Both the position numbers and the translations under genes were made by a program. A DNA stretch of 64,000 bases, taken from positions 7,675,237-7,739,236 of the forward strand of contig NZ_CP026498.1 of NCBI RefSeq assembly GCF_002953255.1. The letters run 5' to 3'. The DNA comes from Streptomyces sp. CB01881. Its GTDB lineage: Bacteria > Actinomycetota > Actinomycetes > Streptomycetales > Streptomycetaceae. Below the pieces are notes generated by a model. It saw only the letters and a program-made list of their open reading frames with translations. It did no database searches and had not been told where the DNA came from. Positions 10,179-18,904 of this stretch are shown piece by piece; position 1 is the stretch's first letter; each line of letters starts with the position of its first letter.

Positions 10179-11924
10179 TTGGCCCTCCAGCGCAACGACG
10201 CGCCTCCAGACCACCAGGAGATCGCCATCACCGCATCCGACCCTGCCCTCAACAAGGGCGGTACCCCCAGCGCGGGGACGGCGACACCGGCCGTCGAACT
10301 GCGCGGCATCACCAAGCGCTTCCCCGGTGTCGTGGCCAACCACGACATCAACCTCACCGTCCGCACCGGCACCGTGCACGCCCTCATGGGTGAGAACGGC
10401 GCCGGCAAGTCGACGCTGATGAAGATCCTCTACGGCATGCAGAAGCCGGACGAGGGCACCATCGCGATCAACGGCGAGCTGTGCGAGTTCAACACCCCGG
10501 GCGAGGCCATCGCGCGCGGCATCGGCATGGTGCACCAGCACTTCATGCTCGCCGACAACCTGACCGTCTGGGAGAACGTCGTCCTCGGCGGCGAGAAGCT
10601 CTACGGCATCGGCGCCAAGGCCAAGGCGAAGATCAAGGAGCTCTCCGACCAGTACGGGCTGGGCGTGCGCCCGGACGCCCTGGTCGAGGACCTCGGCGTG
10701 GCCGACCGCCAGCGGGTCGAGATCCTCAAGGTGCTCTACCGCGGCGCCAAGATCCTCATCCTCGACGAGCCCACCGCGGTGCTCGTCCCGCAGGAGGTCG
10801 ACGCGCTCTTCGACAACCTGCGCGAGCTCAAGGCCGAGGGCGTCACCGTCATCTTCATCTCGCACAAGCTGCACGAGGTGCTGGCGGTGGCGGACGCGAT
10901 CAGCGTCATCCGGCGCGGCACCACGGTCGGCGACGCCGACCCGGGCACCGTCTCGGCGCGCCAGCTCGCCGAGATGATGGTCGGCGCCGAGCTGCCCTCC
11001 CCGGAGAGCCGCGAGTCGACCGTCACCACCAACGAGATGCTCGACGTCCAGGGCCTGCGGATCGCCAAGACCGACGCCGAGGGCATCGAGCGCGTGGTGC
11101 TGGACGACATCTCGCTGCGCATCCACAAGGGCGAGATCCTCGGCATCGCCGGCGTCGAGGGCAACGGCCAGGCCGAACTGGTCGAGGCCATCATGGGCAT
11201 GCTCCCGCTGGACGGCGGGACGGTCACCCTGGACGGCAAGGACCTCTCCGGCTCGCTCACCCGCTCCCGCCGCGAGGCCGGCATCGGGTACATCCCCGAG
11301 GACCGCCACCGGCACGGCCTGCTGCTGGAGGCCCCGCTCTGGGAGAACCGGATCCTCGGCCACGTCACCGAGAGCCCGAACTCCAGGGGCGTGCTGCTCG
11401 ACCCGGCCGCCGCCCGCAGGGACACCCAGCGGATCGTCGACGAGTACGACGTCCGCACCCCCGGCATCGAGGTCACCGCGGCCTCCCTCTCCGGCGGCAA
11501 CCAGCAGAAGCTGATCATCGGCCGCGAGATGAGCCACCAGCCCAAGCTGCTGATCGCCGCCCACCCCACCCGCGGTGTGGACGTCGGCGCGCAGGCGCAG
11601 ATCTGGGAGCACATCCGGACCGCCCAGCGGGCCGGCCTCGCGGTGCTGCTGATCTCCGCCGACCTGGACGAGCTGATCGGCCTCTCCGACACCATCCGGG
11701 TGATCTACCGCGGCCGTCTGGTCGCCGATGCCGACCCGGCCACCGTCACCGCCGAGGACCTGGGTACCGCCATGACCGGTGCGGCCCGCGGCCACATCGA
11801 GTCCGAGGCGGACGCCGTGGAGGAGTTCCACGCCACCCTGGCCGAGGGCACCGAGGCCGCCGCAGGGGACGACGCCCCGTCCGAGACCCCCACCGACACC
11901 GCCGACCCGCAGGCGGGGGAGTAG
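10179..11924 (+). CDS. Nucleoside ABC importer ATPase with two nucleotide-binding domains
   Basis: This RbsA/NupA-type ATPase powers the importer. Domain 1 has Walker A GENGAGKST, a degenerate signature GVADRQRVE and Walker B ILILDEPTAVL. Domain 2 has a degenerate Walker A (GVEGNGQAE), signature LSGGNQQK and LLIAAHPTRGVDVG, so site 2 is unlikely to hydrolyse like site 1. An acidic tail closes the protein. The start is uncertain: GTG 10128 lies inside the hairpin, TTG 10179 (used here) lacks a ribosome-binding site, and AGGAG at 10216-10220 points to an in-frame ATC at 10227. See findings. It ends 4 nt before the first permease gene. Confidence 0.9.
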   Translation: MALQRNDAPPDHQEIAITASDPALNKGGTPSAGTATPAVELRGITKRFPGVVANHDINLTVRTGTVHALMGENGAGKSTLMKILYGMQKPDEGTIAINGELCEFNTPGEAIARGIGMVHQHFMLADNLTVWENVVLGGEKLYGIGAKAKAKIKELSDQYGLGVRPDALVEDLGVADRQRVEILKVLYRGAKILILDEPTAVLVPQEVDALFDNLRELKAEGVTVIFISHKLHEVLAVADAISVIRRGTTVGDADPGTVSARQLAEMMVGAELPSPESRESTVTTNEMLDVQGLRIAKTDAEGIERVVLDDISLRIHKGEILGIAGVEGNGQAELVEAIMGMLPLDGGTVTLDGKDLSGSLTRSRREAGIGYIPEDRHRHGLLLEAPLWENRILGHVTESPNSRGVLLDPAAARRDTQRIVDEYDVRTPGIEVTAASLSGGNQQKLIIGREMSHQPKLLIAAHPTRGVDVGAQAQIWEHIRTAQRAGLAVLLISADLDELIGLSDTIRVIYRGRLVADADPATVTAEDLGTAMTGAARGHIESEADAVEEFHATLAEGTEAAAGDDAPSETPTDTADPQAGE

Positions 11925-11928
11925 CCAC

Positions 11929-13092
11929 ATGACCAGTCCCAACCCCGCCGCCCCCGCGGCCAAGAGCTCGCTGGCGCAGCGGTTCAGCGTCGAGAAGATC
12001 GTGCTCGCCCTCGCGGCGCCGGTGCTCGCCGTCGTGCTGTCGGTGGCGATCTGCTCGGTCCTGCTGGCGACCTCGGGCAAGAACCCGTTCGACGCCTGGA
12101 ACGTGATGGTCACGTTCGGCACCAAGGCCGACGGCCAGGTGCTGATCCTGAACCGGGCCACCACGTACTACCTGGCCGCCGCGGCCGCCGCGTTCGGCTT
12201 CCGGATGAACCTCTTCAACATCGGTGTCGAGGGCCAGTACAAGGTCGCGGCGCTGTTCGCGGCGTACGTCGGCAGCCGGCTCGACCTGCCGTCGTTCATC
12301 CAGATCCCGCTGCTGCTGATCACCGCCATGCTGGTCGGCGGCCTGTACGCGAGCATCGCCGGTCTGCTGAAGGTCTTCCGCGGCGTCAGCGAGGTCATCT
12401 CGACCATCATGCTGAACGCGATCGCGATCGCCATCGTCGGTCTGCTGCTCGTCCCCGGCATCTTCGCGCCGGAGAAGGGCGGCACCACCAACGCGATCCA
12501 GACCGCCCCGGTCTCGCAGTCCAGCCACTTCTTCGCGCTGGACACCAACGGCGGCCCGCTCTACGGCTTCCTCTTCATCGCGATCCTGGTCGGCGTGGCG
12601 TTCCAGTTCACCCTGACCCGCACCCGCTTCGGCTTCGACCTGCGGGCCACCGGCCGCTCGGAGTCCGCGGCCACCGCGTCCGGCGTGAACGTCAAGCGCA
12701 TGATCGTCATCTCGATGCTGGTCTCCGGCGCGCTGGCCGGCCTGATCGGCCTGCCCGAGCTGCTGCAGAACTCGTACTACTTCGGCCAGAGCTTCCAGCC
12801 CGGCCTCGGCTTCCTGGGCATCTCGGTCGCACTGCTGGGCCGCAACAGCCCGATCGGCATGGCCTTCTCGGCGCTGCTCTTCTCCTTCCTGGACACCACC
12901 GGCGCGCTGCTGCCGAACCAGGGCGGGTTCCCGCAGGAGATCGTCCCGGTCATGCAGGGCACCATCGTCATCTGCGTCGTCGTCGCGTACGAGCTGGTGC
13001 GCCGTTACGGCCTCAAGCGCCAGCAGCAGAAGGTCGGCGCCGAACTCGCCGCCCAGGCCGCCGCCAACGAGAAGAAGGAGGTGTCGGCATGA
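11929..13092 (+). CDS. Nucleoside ABC importer permease, first subunit
   Basis: This 387-residue BPD_transp_2-type permease has about ten hydrophobic helices. It carries the family stretch FRMNLFNIGVEGQ early, GVSEVISTIMLN in the middle, and GRSESAATASGVNVK in the cytoplasmic loop that contacts the ATPase. It begins 4 nt after the ATPase stop and overlaps the next permease by 4 nt, so the subunits are translationally coupled. It should pair with the next protein as a heterodimeric channel for nucleosides delivered by the BMP lipoprotein. Confidence 0.9.
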   Translation: MTSPNPAAPAAKSSLAQRFSVEKIVLALAAPVLAVVLSVAICSVLLATSGKNPFDAWNVMVTFGTKADGQVLILNRATTYYLAAAAAAFGFRMNLFNIGVEGQYKVAALFAAYVGSRLDLPSFIQIPLLLITAMLVGGLYASIAGLLKVFRGVSEVISTIMLNAIAIAIVGLLLVPGIFAPEKGGTTNAIQTAPVSQSSHFFALDTNGGPLYGFLFIAILVGVAFQFTLTRTRFGFDLRATGRSESAATASGVNVKRMIVISMLVSGALAGLIGLPELLQNSYYFGQSFQPGLGFLGISVALLGRNSPIGMAFSALLFSFLDTTGALLPNQGGFPQEIVPVMQGTIVICVVVAYELVRRYGLKRQQQKVGAELAAQAAANEKKEVSA

Positions 13093-14354
13093 GTACCGCC
13101 ACCGCTGCCCGTGCGAAGGCGCCGGGCGCCCCCGCCAAGAAGCGCAAGATGTCCTGGCCCGTGGTGCTGCTGCTGATCGCCGGCGCCCTGGTCCTCTTCT
13201 CCGCCGTGGGCGTGGCCACCGGCAACCACTCGCTGACCTCCTCCGGGCAGGTCACCGCCGCGCTGAGCGCCGCCGTGCCGATCGGCATGGCCGGTCTCGG
13301 CGGTCTCTGGTCCGAGCGGGCCGGCGTGGTCAACATCGGTCTCGAAGGCATGATGGTCGCCGGCACCTTCTGCGGCGCCTGGGCCGGCTACCTGTACAAC
13401 CCGTGGGTCGGCCTGCTGGCCGGCATGCTCGGCGGCGCGCTCGGCGGCCTGCTGCACGCCGTCATCACCGTCACCTTCGGCGTCGACCACATCGTCTCCG
13501 GTGTCGGTATCAACCTGCTGATCCCCGGCATCTGCGCGTACGTCAACCGGATCTACTACAAGGACTACATCTCCGTCGGCGCCGGTGCGAACCAGTCCCC
13601 GCCGGCCGATCCGCTGCCGTACATCACCATCCCCGGTCTCTCCTCGTGGCTGAAGGACATCGAGACCAACCACTGGTTCCTGGTCTCCGACGTCGCGGGT
13701 GTGCTCGGCGGCCTGGTCACCAACATCTCCGTGGTGGTGCCGCTGGCCGGTGCGCTGATCGTGGCCACCTACTTCATCCTCTGGCGCACGGTGTTCGGCC
13801 TGCGCCTGCGCTCCTGCGGCGAGAACCCGACCGCGGCCGAGTCGCTGGGCGTCAACGTCTACAAGTACAAGTACTACGCGGTCGTCGCCTCCGGTGCCTT
13901 CGCGGGCCTCGGCGGTGCGTACCTCTCGCTGGTCGCCGCGCACTTCTACAAGGACGGCCAGACCCTCGGCCGGGGCTTCATCGGCCTCGCGGCGATGATC
14001 TTCGGCAACTGGCTGCCGGGCGGCCTCGCCATGGGCGCCGGCCTGTTCGGCTTCACCGACAGCCTCCAGCTCCGTGACCCGGAGTCGGTGCACGTGCTGA
14101 TCCTGACGGTCGCGATCGCGATGTTCCTGCTCGCGTTCTGGCACGTGTACCGCCGGAAGCTCACCTCCGCGGCGATCACCTTCGTGGTCTCCGGCGGCCT
14201 GTTCGCCTGGTACGCGACCACCGACGAGGTGCAGCGCCCGCTGATCGTCGCCACGCCGTACGTGATCACCCTGGTGGTGCTCTCGCTGGCCTCGCAGCGG
14301 CTGCGGATGCCGAAGGCGGACGGCCAGATCTACCGCAAGGGCGAGGGCAAGTGA
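13089..14354 (+). CDS. Nucleoside ABC importer permease, second subunit
   Basis: This 421-residue permease is paralogous to its neighbour. It shows LWSERAGVVNIGLEGMM and FGVDHIVSGVGINLL, the first parallel to the NIGVEGQ motif of the partner. GENPTAAESLGVNVYKYK is its ATPase-contact loop. The N-terminus is Lys/Arg-rich and cytoplasmic, and the C-terminus carries extra helices. It overlaps the previous gene and the cytidine deaminase gene by 4 nt each, which ties uptake directly to salvage. Confidence 0.9.
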   Translation: MSTATAARAKAPGAPAKKRKMSWPVVLLLIAGALVLFSAVGVATGNHSLTSSGQVTAALSAAVPIGMAGLGGLWSERAGVVNIGLEGMMVAGTFCGAWAGYLYNPWVGLLAGMLGGALGGLLHAVITVTFGVDHIVSGVGINLLIPGICAYVNRIYYKDYISVGAGANQSPPADPLPYITIPGLSSWLKDIETNHWFLVSDVAGVLGGLVTNISVVVPLAGALIVATYFILWRTVFGLRLRSCGENPTAAESLGVNVYKYKYYAVVASGAFAGLGGAYLSLVAAHFYKDGQTLGRGFIGLAAMIFGNWLPGGLAMGAGLFGFTDSLQLRDPESVHVLILTVAIAMFLLAFWHVYRRKLTSAAITFVVSGGLFAWYATTDEVQRPLIVATPYVITLVVLSLASQRLRMPKADGQIYRKGEGK

Positions 14355-14752
14355 CGTCCGCGGCGACCCCGGCGGTCGACTGGGAGGCGCTGCGCGCGGC
14401 CGCGCGGGAGGCGATGGGCCACGCCTACGCCCCGTACAGCAAGTTCCCGGTCGGCGCGGCGGCGCTGGTCGACGACGGGCGGCTGGTCACCGGCTGCAAC
14501 GTGGAGAACGCCTCGTACGGGCTCGGCCTCTGCGCCGAGTGCGGCCTGGTCTCCGCGCTGTACGCGAGCGGCGGCGGCCGGCTGACCGCGTTCACCTGTG
14601 TGGACGGGGACGGCCAGCTGCTGATGCCGTGCGGCCGTTGCCGCCAGCTGCTGTACGAGCACGGCGGTCCGGACCTGCTGATCGAGCTGCCGTCCGGCGT
14701 GAAGCCGATGGGTGACGTCCTGCCCGACGCGTTCGGGCCGGAGCGGCTCTAG
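14351..14752 (+). CDS. cdd: Cytidine deaminase
   Basis: This 133-residue zinc enzyme converts cytidine and deoxycytidine to uridine and deoxyuridine. It shows YAPYSKFPVGAA, NVENASYG, the CAEC zinc/proton-shuttle motif (relatives usually have CAER) and PCGRCRQLL with the other two zinc cysteines. Its length fits the tetrameric class. The GTG start overlaps the upstream permease stop, so imported cytidine is processed by the last gene of the import operon. The product would feed pyrimidine phosphorolysis. Confidence 0.93.
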   Translation: MTSAATPAVDWEALRAAAREAMGHAYAPYSKFPVGAAALVDDGRLVTGCNVENASYGLGLCAECGLVSALYASGGGRLTAFTCVDGDGQLLMPCGRCRQLLYEHGGPDLLIELPSGVKPMGDVLPDAFGPERL

Positions 14753-14764
14753 TCTTTGCCTTTG

Positions 14765-14776
14765 TTACGCGCGTAG
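14765..14776 (+). promoter_or_regulatory. Nucleoside-regulon operator copy 2 (deoA)
   Basis: TTACGCGCGTAG contains the full palindromic core TACGCGCGTA. It sits between cdd and deoA, immediately before a long hairpin, about 105 nt upstream of the deoA ATG. Confidence 0.75.
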
Positions 14777-14818
14777 AGTGTCGCGAGTGGGTCGTAATCC
14801 GGCCACCTCGCGACACTC
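14776..14818 (+). terminator. Hairpin between cdd and deoA (terminator or attenuator)
   Basis: A perfect 12-bp stem (14776-14787 with 14807-14818) encloses a 19-nt loop and is followed by a T-rich stretch. It begins where operator copy 2 ends, so it could stop transcripts from the cdd operon or attenuate transcripts starting at the operator. Confidence 0.65.
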
Positions 14819-14881
14819 TTCGCTTTTCACAGCCTTTCGAACTCACAGCTTTCGAACCCCTCCGGTAGCAATGGAGCAGCC

Positions 14882-16154
14882 ATGGACGCCATCTCCGTCA
14901 TCAGGACCAAGCGCGACCGCGGAGAGCTGAGCGACGCTCAGATCGACTGGGTCATCGACGCCTACACCCGCGGCCACGTCGCCGACGAGCAGATGTCCGC
15001 CCTCGCCATGGCCATCCTGCTCAACGGCATGAACCTGCGGGAGATCAGCCGCTGGACCGACGCGATGATCCGCTCCGGCGTCCGGATGGACTTCTCCTCG
15101 CTGGCGCAGCCGACCAGCGACAAGCACTCCACCGGCGGCGTCGGCGACAAGATCACCCTGCCGCTCGCCCCGCTGGTCGCCGCCTGCGGCGCCGCCGTCC
15201 CGCAGCTCTCCGGCCGCGGCCTCGGCCACACCGGCGCTCGACAAGCTGGAGTCCATCCCCGGCTGGCGCGCCCTGCTCTCCAACGAGGAGATGCTCCAGG
15301 TGCTGCGCGACGCCGGCGCGGTGATCTGTGCGGCCGGCGACGGCCTCGCCCCCGCCGACAAGAAGCTGTACGCCCTGCGCGACGTCACCGGCACCGTCGA
15401 GGCGATCCCGCTGATCGCCTCCTCGATCATGTCCAAGAAGATCGCCGAGGGCACCGGCGCGCTGGTGCTGGACGTCAAGGTCGGATCCGGCGCCTTCATG
15501 AAGAACCTCGACGACGCCCGTGAGCTGGCCCGCACCATGGTCGGCCTCGGCACCTCGGCCGGCGTCAACACCGTCGCCCTGCTCACCGACATGTCCACCC
15601 CGCTCGGCCTCACCGCGGGCAACGCGCTGGAGGTCCGCGAGTCGGTCGAGGTGCTGGCCGGCGGCGGCCCCGCCGACGTCGTCGAGCTGACCGTCGCCCT
15701 GGCCCGCGAGATGCTCGCCGCGGCCGGCGTGCACGGCAAGGACCCGGCCGACGCGCTGCGCGACGGCTCCGCGATGGACCACTGGCGCCGCATGATCGCC
15801 GCCCAGGGCGGCGACGTCGACGCCCCGCTGCCCGTCGCCCGCGAGCAGCACGTCATCACCGCCCCGGCCTCGGGCGTCCTCACCACGCTGGACGCGTACG
15901 CCGTCGGCGTCTGCGCCTGGCGCCTCGGCGCGGGCCGCGCCCGCAAGGAGGACCCGGTGCAGGCCGGCGCCGGCGTCGAGATGCACGCCAAGCCCGGCGA
16001 CACCGTGGTGGCCGGCCAGCCCCTGCTGACCCTGCACACCGACACCCCCGAGCGCTACGACTACGCCGTCGAGGCGCTCGCCGGCGGCATCGAGGTCTCC
16101 CCGGCCGGCACGGCGTTCACCCCGAACCCGATCGTGCTGGACCGGATCGCGTGA
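14882..16154 (+). pseudogene. deoA: Thymidine phosphorylase, frameshifted
   Basis: The enzyme cleaves thymidine and deoxyuridine to the base and deoxyribose-1-phosphate. The first 117 codons are intact, with KHSTGGVGDKITLPLAPL and SGRGLGHTG. At 15231-15237 five bases are missing relative to the conserved GHTGGTLDKLESIPG segment, and the frame is lost. The remaining residues (LDKLESIPGW onward, VGSGAFMKN, IMSKKIAEG) continue in another frame to 16154. Restoring five bases gives 425 residues, the normal size. No programmed-frameshift signal is evident. Either the gene is dead or this is a sequence error. The rest of the protein looks well conserved, so any loss is recent. Confidence 0.88.
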
Positions 16155-16162
16155 GCCGCACG

Positions 16163-16200
16163 TCTGCTCACGTACGCCTGATCAGGCGTACGTGAGCAGA
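16163..16200. terminator. Perfect 38-bp palindrome, bidirectional terminator overlapping the Uma2 stop
   Basis: Bases 16163-16181 are the exact reverse complement of 16182-16200. The palindrome starts 8 nt after the deoA stop and includes the last codons and stop of the reverse-strand Uma2 gene. It can fold identically in RNA from either direction. Confidence 0.8.
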
Positions 16201-16736
16201 CTGCTGGTGTCGAGGGTCCACGGGCCGACGGTGATGGTGTCGCCGAAGGCGAACTCCTTGCGCGAGGTGTAGCCGGGCTCCGAGTGCACGATGCCGGTGC
16301 CGGTTCGGGGGTCGACGATCAGGTAGAACGGAATGCCCATGGCCGCGTAGTCGTGGACCTTGGCCTGGTAGTCGTTCTTGGGATTGGACTTCGAGACGAT
16401 CTCGACGACCAGCAGGACCTCGTGCGGTAGGAGCGCAGGCTGGTCGCTTTCGAGGACCTTCTCGGAGAACACCATCAGGTCGGGATTCCGCAGTCGGCCG
16501 AGCCCGGCGTCCTCCAGATCGGCGCCAGGGTGCGCGATGTGACCCGGATGCGTCTGCGGGAGCTGGGCGTTGAGTTGCCGGGCGATTCGGATCACGGCGA
16601 GCTCGTGCTTCTTGACTGGCGACATCATCATCATGATTTCGCCGTCGGCGATCTCGACCTTCCCTATCCCGGGGATCTGCGGCAGCTGATCGGCGATCTC
16701 TCGCAACCGGGCGTACACAGCAGGATCGATGCTCAT
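16182..16736 (-). CDS. Uma2 family (DUF820) putative PD-(D/E)xK nuclease-fold protein
   Basis: These 184 residues are typical of Uma2 proteins, which are abundant in actinomycetes and cyanobacteria and share a restriction-endonuclease-like fold. Visible elements are the acidic DLEDAGLGRLRNPDLMVF segment, EIVSKSNPKNDYQAKVHDYA (Glu-x-Lys core and the later Lys) and the PFYLIVDP strand. Target and role are not established for the family. Its last 19 bases form half of a perfect palindrome shared with the deoA terminator. It is a single gene with no partner. Confidence 0.82.
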   Translation of the reverse strand: MSIDPAVYARLREIADQLPQIPGIGKVEIADGEIMMMMSPVKKHELAVIRIARQLNAQLPQTHPGHIAHPGADLEDAGLGRLRNPDLMVFSEKVLESDQPALLPHEVLLVVEIVSKSNPKNDYQAKVHDYAAMGIPFYLIVDPRTGTGIVHSEPGYTSRKEFAFGDTITVGPWTLDTSSLLTYA

Positions 16737-16778
16737 ATTGCGGAGTGTATCGATGCACGCCGACGGCCGGGGCGGGCA

Positions 16779-17453
16779 TCACCCGGCGGCGGCGAGGGTG
16801 ATCTTGAGGAACTCGTCCGGCGCCTCGCGGACCAGGTCGTGGCCGACGGGGAGGGTGTGGACGGTCCAGGCGGGGTCGTTGCGGACGCGGGCGACCGTCT
16901 CCAGGAACGGGGTGTCCGGGAAGCGCTCGGCGTGGATGTAGGTGCGGCGGGTGACGGCGTCGGCCGCACCGGTGAGGGTGACCGGCTGGAACAGGCTGGC
17001 CAGCGGGTGGACGGTGGCGCGCGGGTCGAGGAACGGGCTGAGGCCGACCACGGTGGAGCCGTCGCCCGCGGCGGCGCCGGCCAGGTAGCGCTGCTTCCAG
17101 ACCTCGTTGACGATCTGGTAGGCCGACTCGCCGTCACGCGGGACGAAGGCGTCCGCGTAGACCAGCGCCCCGATCCGCTCCGGCGCCCGGTCGGCCACCC
17201 CGGAGGCGACCATCCCGCCGTAGCTGTGCCCGACCAGCACGACGTCGGTCAGCTGCTCGGCCTCCAGCGTCCCCAGTACGTCCCGGATGTGCGTCTCCAG
17301 GTTGACCGCCGCGTTGTTCAGGTGCCCGCGCTCGCTCACCCCGGTCAGCGTCAGCGGGTACACCTCGTGCCCGGCGGCCCGCAGGCCGTCGGTGAGCGGC
17401 CGGTACCACCAGGCGCCGTGCAGCATGCCGGGGATGAGAACGAAGGTCGCCAT
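16779..17453 (-). CDS. Alpha/beta hydrolase (esterase-like)
   Basis: This 224-residue single-domain hydrolase starts MATFVLIPGMLHGAWW, giving the oxyanion region. It has nucleophile elbow VGHSYGGM, an acidic residue after strand six and a C-terminal catalytic His in LPVGHDLVREAP. It resembles salicylate-esterase-type and AHL-lactonase-like hydrolases of soil bacteria, but substrate cannot be told. I start at the ATG at 17453 because AGAGGAAAG precedes it; a start 20 codons earlier is less likely. A strong inverted repeat lies just upstream. Confidence 0.83.
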   Translation of the reverse strand: MATFVLIPGMLHGAWWYRPLTDGLRAAGHEVYPLTLTGVSERGHLNNAAVNLETHIRDVLGTLEAEQLTDVVLVGHSYGGMVASGVADRAPERIGALVYADAFVPRDGESAYQIVNEVWKQRYLAGAAAGDGSTVVGLSPFLDPRATVHPLASLFQPVTLTGAADAVTRRTYIHAERFPDTPFLETVARVRNDPAWTVHTLPVGHDLVREAPDEFLKITLAAAG

Positions 17454-17497
17454 GGTGCTTTCCTCTGGTCGGGCCGGCGGGACGAGGGGAAGGCTAT

Positions 17498-17532
17498 GGC
17501 GGATACCTGACACCCTGCGTCAGGTATCCGCC
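17498..17532. terminator. 14-bp inverted repeat between MFS and hydrolase genes
   Basis: GGCGGATACCTGAC at 17498-17511 pairs perfectly with GTCAGGTATCCGCC at 17519-17532 around a 7-nt loop. It lies 11 nt after the MFS transporter stop and about 45 nt upstream of the hydrolase start. A terminator for the MFS gene fits best. An operator for the hydrolase promoter is the alternative. Confidence 0.6.
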
Positions 17533-17543
17533 GTGAGGTGCGG

Positions 17544-18833
17544 TCAGTGGGCGGCCCGGACACCGCGGCGGGCGGTGTGGGCCTGGCGGGTGGCGTAGAG
17601 GGTGACGGCGGCGGCGAGGGTCATGGCGGTGAGGCCGACGGCGGCGGCGCCGGACCAGCCGGTGGAGTGGTAGGCGTCGGCGCCGACGGTGCCGCCGAGG
17701 CTGTTGCCCAGGTAGTAGGCGATCAGGTAGAGCGCGGAGGCCTGGGCGCGGCCCTCGGTGGCGGTGCGGCCGACGGCCGAGGAGGCGGTGGCGTGGCCGG
17801 CGAAGAAGCCGGCGGTGATCAGGACCAGGCCGAGCAGGGCGCAGAGCAGCGAGCCGGCGAGGGAGAGCAGCAGGCCGGCGGCGGTCACGCCGATGGCGAC
17901 GTAGAGGGCGCCGCGGCGGCCGAGGCGGCCGGAGAGGCGGCCGGCGGCGGCCGAGGTGCCGGTGCCGACCAGGTAGACCACGAAGATCGAGGCGGCGACC
18001 GACTCCGGCAGGTGGAACGGCGCGGAGACCAGGCGGTAGCCGACGGTGTTGTAGACCGCGCCGAACACGGCCATGAAGAGCAGCCCGAGCGCGTACAGCC
18101 GGACCAGCAGCGGGTTGCGCAGGTGCCGGCCGACGGTGCGGGCGAGGGCGCGGGCGTCCACCGGGGCCGGGGTGAAGTGGCGGGCGGCGGGGATCAGCAG
18201 CCGGAAGGCGAGCGCCGCGAGCAGCGCGAGGGCGGCGGAGGCGGCCAGGCCCCAGCGCCAGCCGAAGCCGGCCGCGACCCAGCCGGAGAGCAGCCGGCCG
18301 CCCATGCCACCGATGCTGTTGCCGGCCACGTACAGGCCCATCGCGGAGGCGAGGGCGCTGGGGTGCACCTCCTCGGCGAGGTAGGCCATCGCGGTGGCGG
18401 GCAGTCCGGCGAGGGCGGCGCCCTGGAGGACGCGCAGGACGACCAGGGTGGTGAGGTCCGGGGCGAACGGCAGGGCGAGGGCGAGGGCGGAGGCGGCCAG
18501 GGTGGAGGCCGTCATCACCGCGGTGCGCCCGTACCGGTCGGAGAGCGCGCTGGCCGGGAGCAGGGCGAGGGCGAGGCCGAGGGTGGCGGCGGACGCCGTC
18601 CAGCTGGCCTGGCCGGGGGTGAGGTCGAGGTCGGCCGAGAGGACCGGCAGCAGGCCCTGGGTGGAGTAGAGCAGGACGAAGGTCGCGACACCGGCGGCGA
18701 AGAGGGCGAGGTTGGCGCGTCGGAAGGCGCGCTGCCCGGGGCGGTGGCGGTCGTCCGCGGTTGCGGTGCGGAGGGACGGCTGGGCGAGGGCATCCGGAGT
18801 GGCCACGGATGCCCCGGTACTGGAGGGCTGCAT
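17544..18833 (-). CDS. MFS transporter (YnfM-like drug/metabolite exporter)
   Basis: This 429-residue protein has about 12 transmembrane helices. The N-terminal 40 residues are cytoplasmic and disordered. The conserved intracellular loop after helix 2 reads LSDRYGRTAVM, and LYVAGNSIGGMGGR fits the helix-5 region of DHA1-type exporters. It is divergently transcribed from a LysR regulator whose start is only 71 nt away, the classical arrangement for regulator and target. The substrate is unknown. Confidence 0.88.
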   Translation of the reverse strand: MQPSSTGASVATPDALAQPSLRTATADDRHRPGQRAFRRANLALFAAGVATFVLLYSTQGLLPVLSADLDLTPGQASWTASAATLGLALALLPASALSDRYGRTAVMTASTLAASALALALPFAPDLTTLVVLRVLQGAALAGLPATAMAYLAEEVHPSALASAMGLYVAGNSIGGMGGRLLSGWVAAGFGWRWGLAASAALALLAALAFRLLIPAARHFTPAPVDARALARTVGRHLRNPLLVRLYALGLLFMAVFGAVYNTVGYRLVSAPFHLPESVAASIFVVYLVGTGTSAAAGRLSGRLGRRGALYVAIGVTAAGLLLSLAGSLLCALLGLVLITAGFFAGHATASSAVGRTATEGRAQASALYLIAYYLGNSLGGTVGADAYHSTGWSGAAAVGLTAMTLAAAVTLYATRQAHTARRGVRAAH

Positions 18834-18904
18834 GACGTCGACGTTAGGCCTGCCCCAGCTGATGCGTCCAATACATGATCGGCCGATAATCCATACGTCA
18901 GCGC

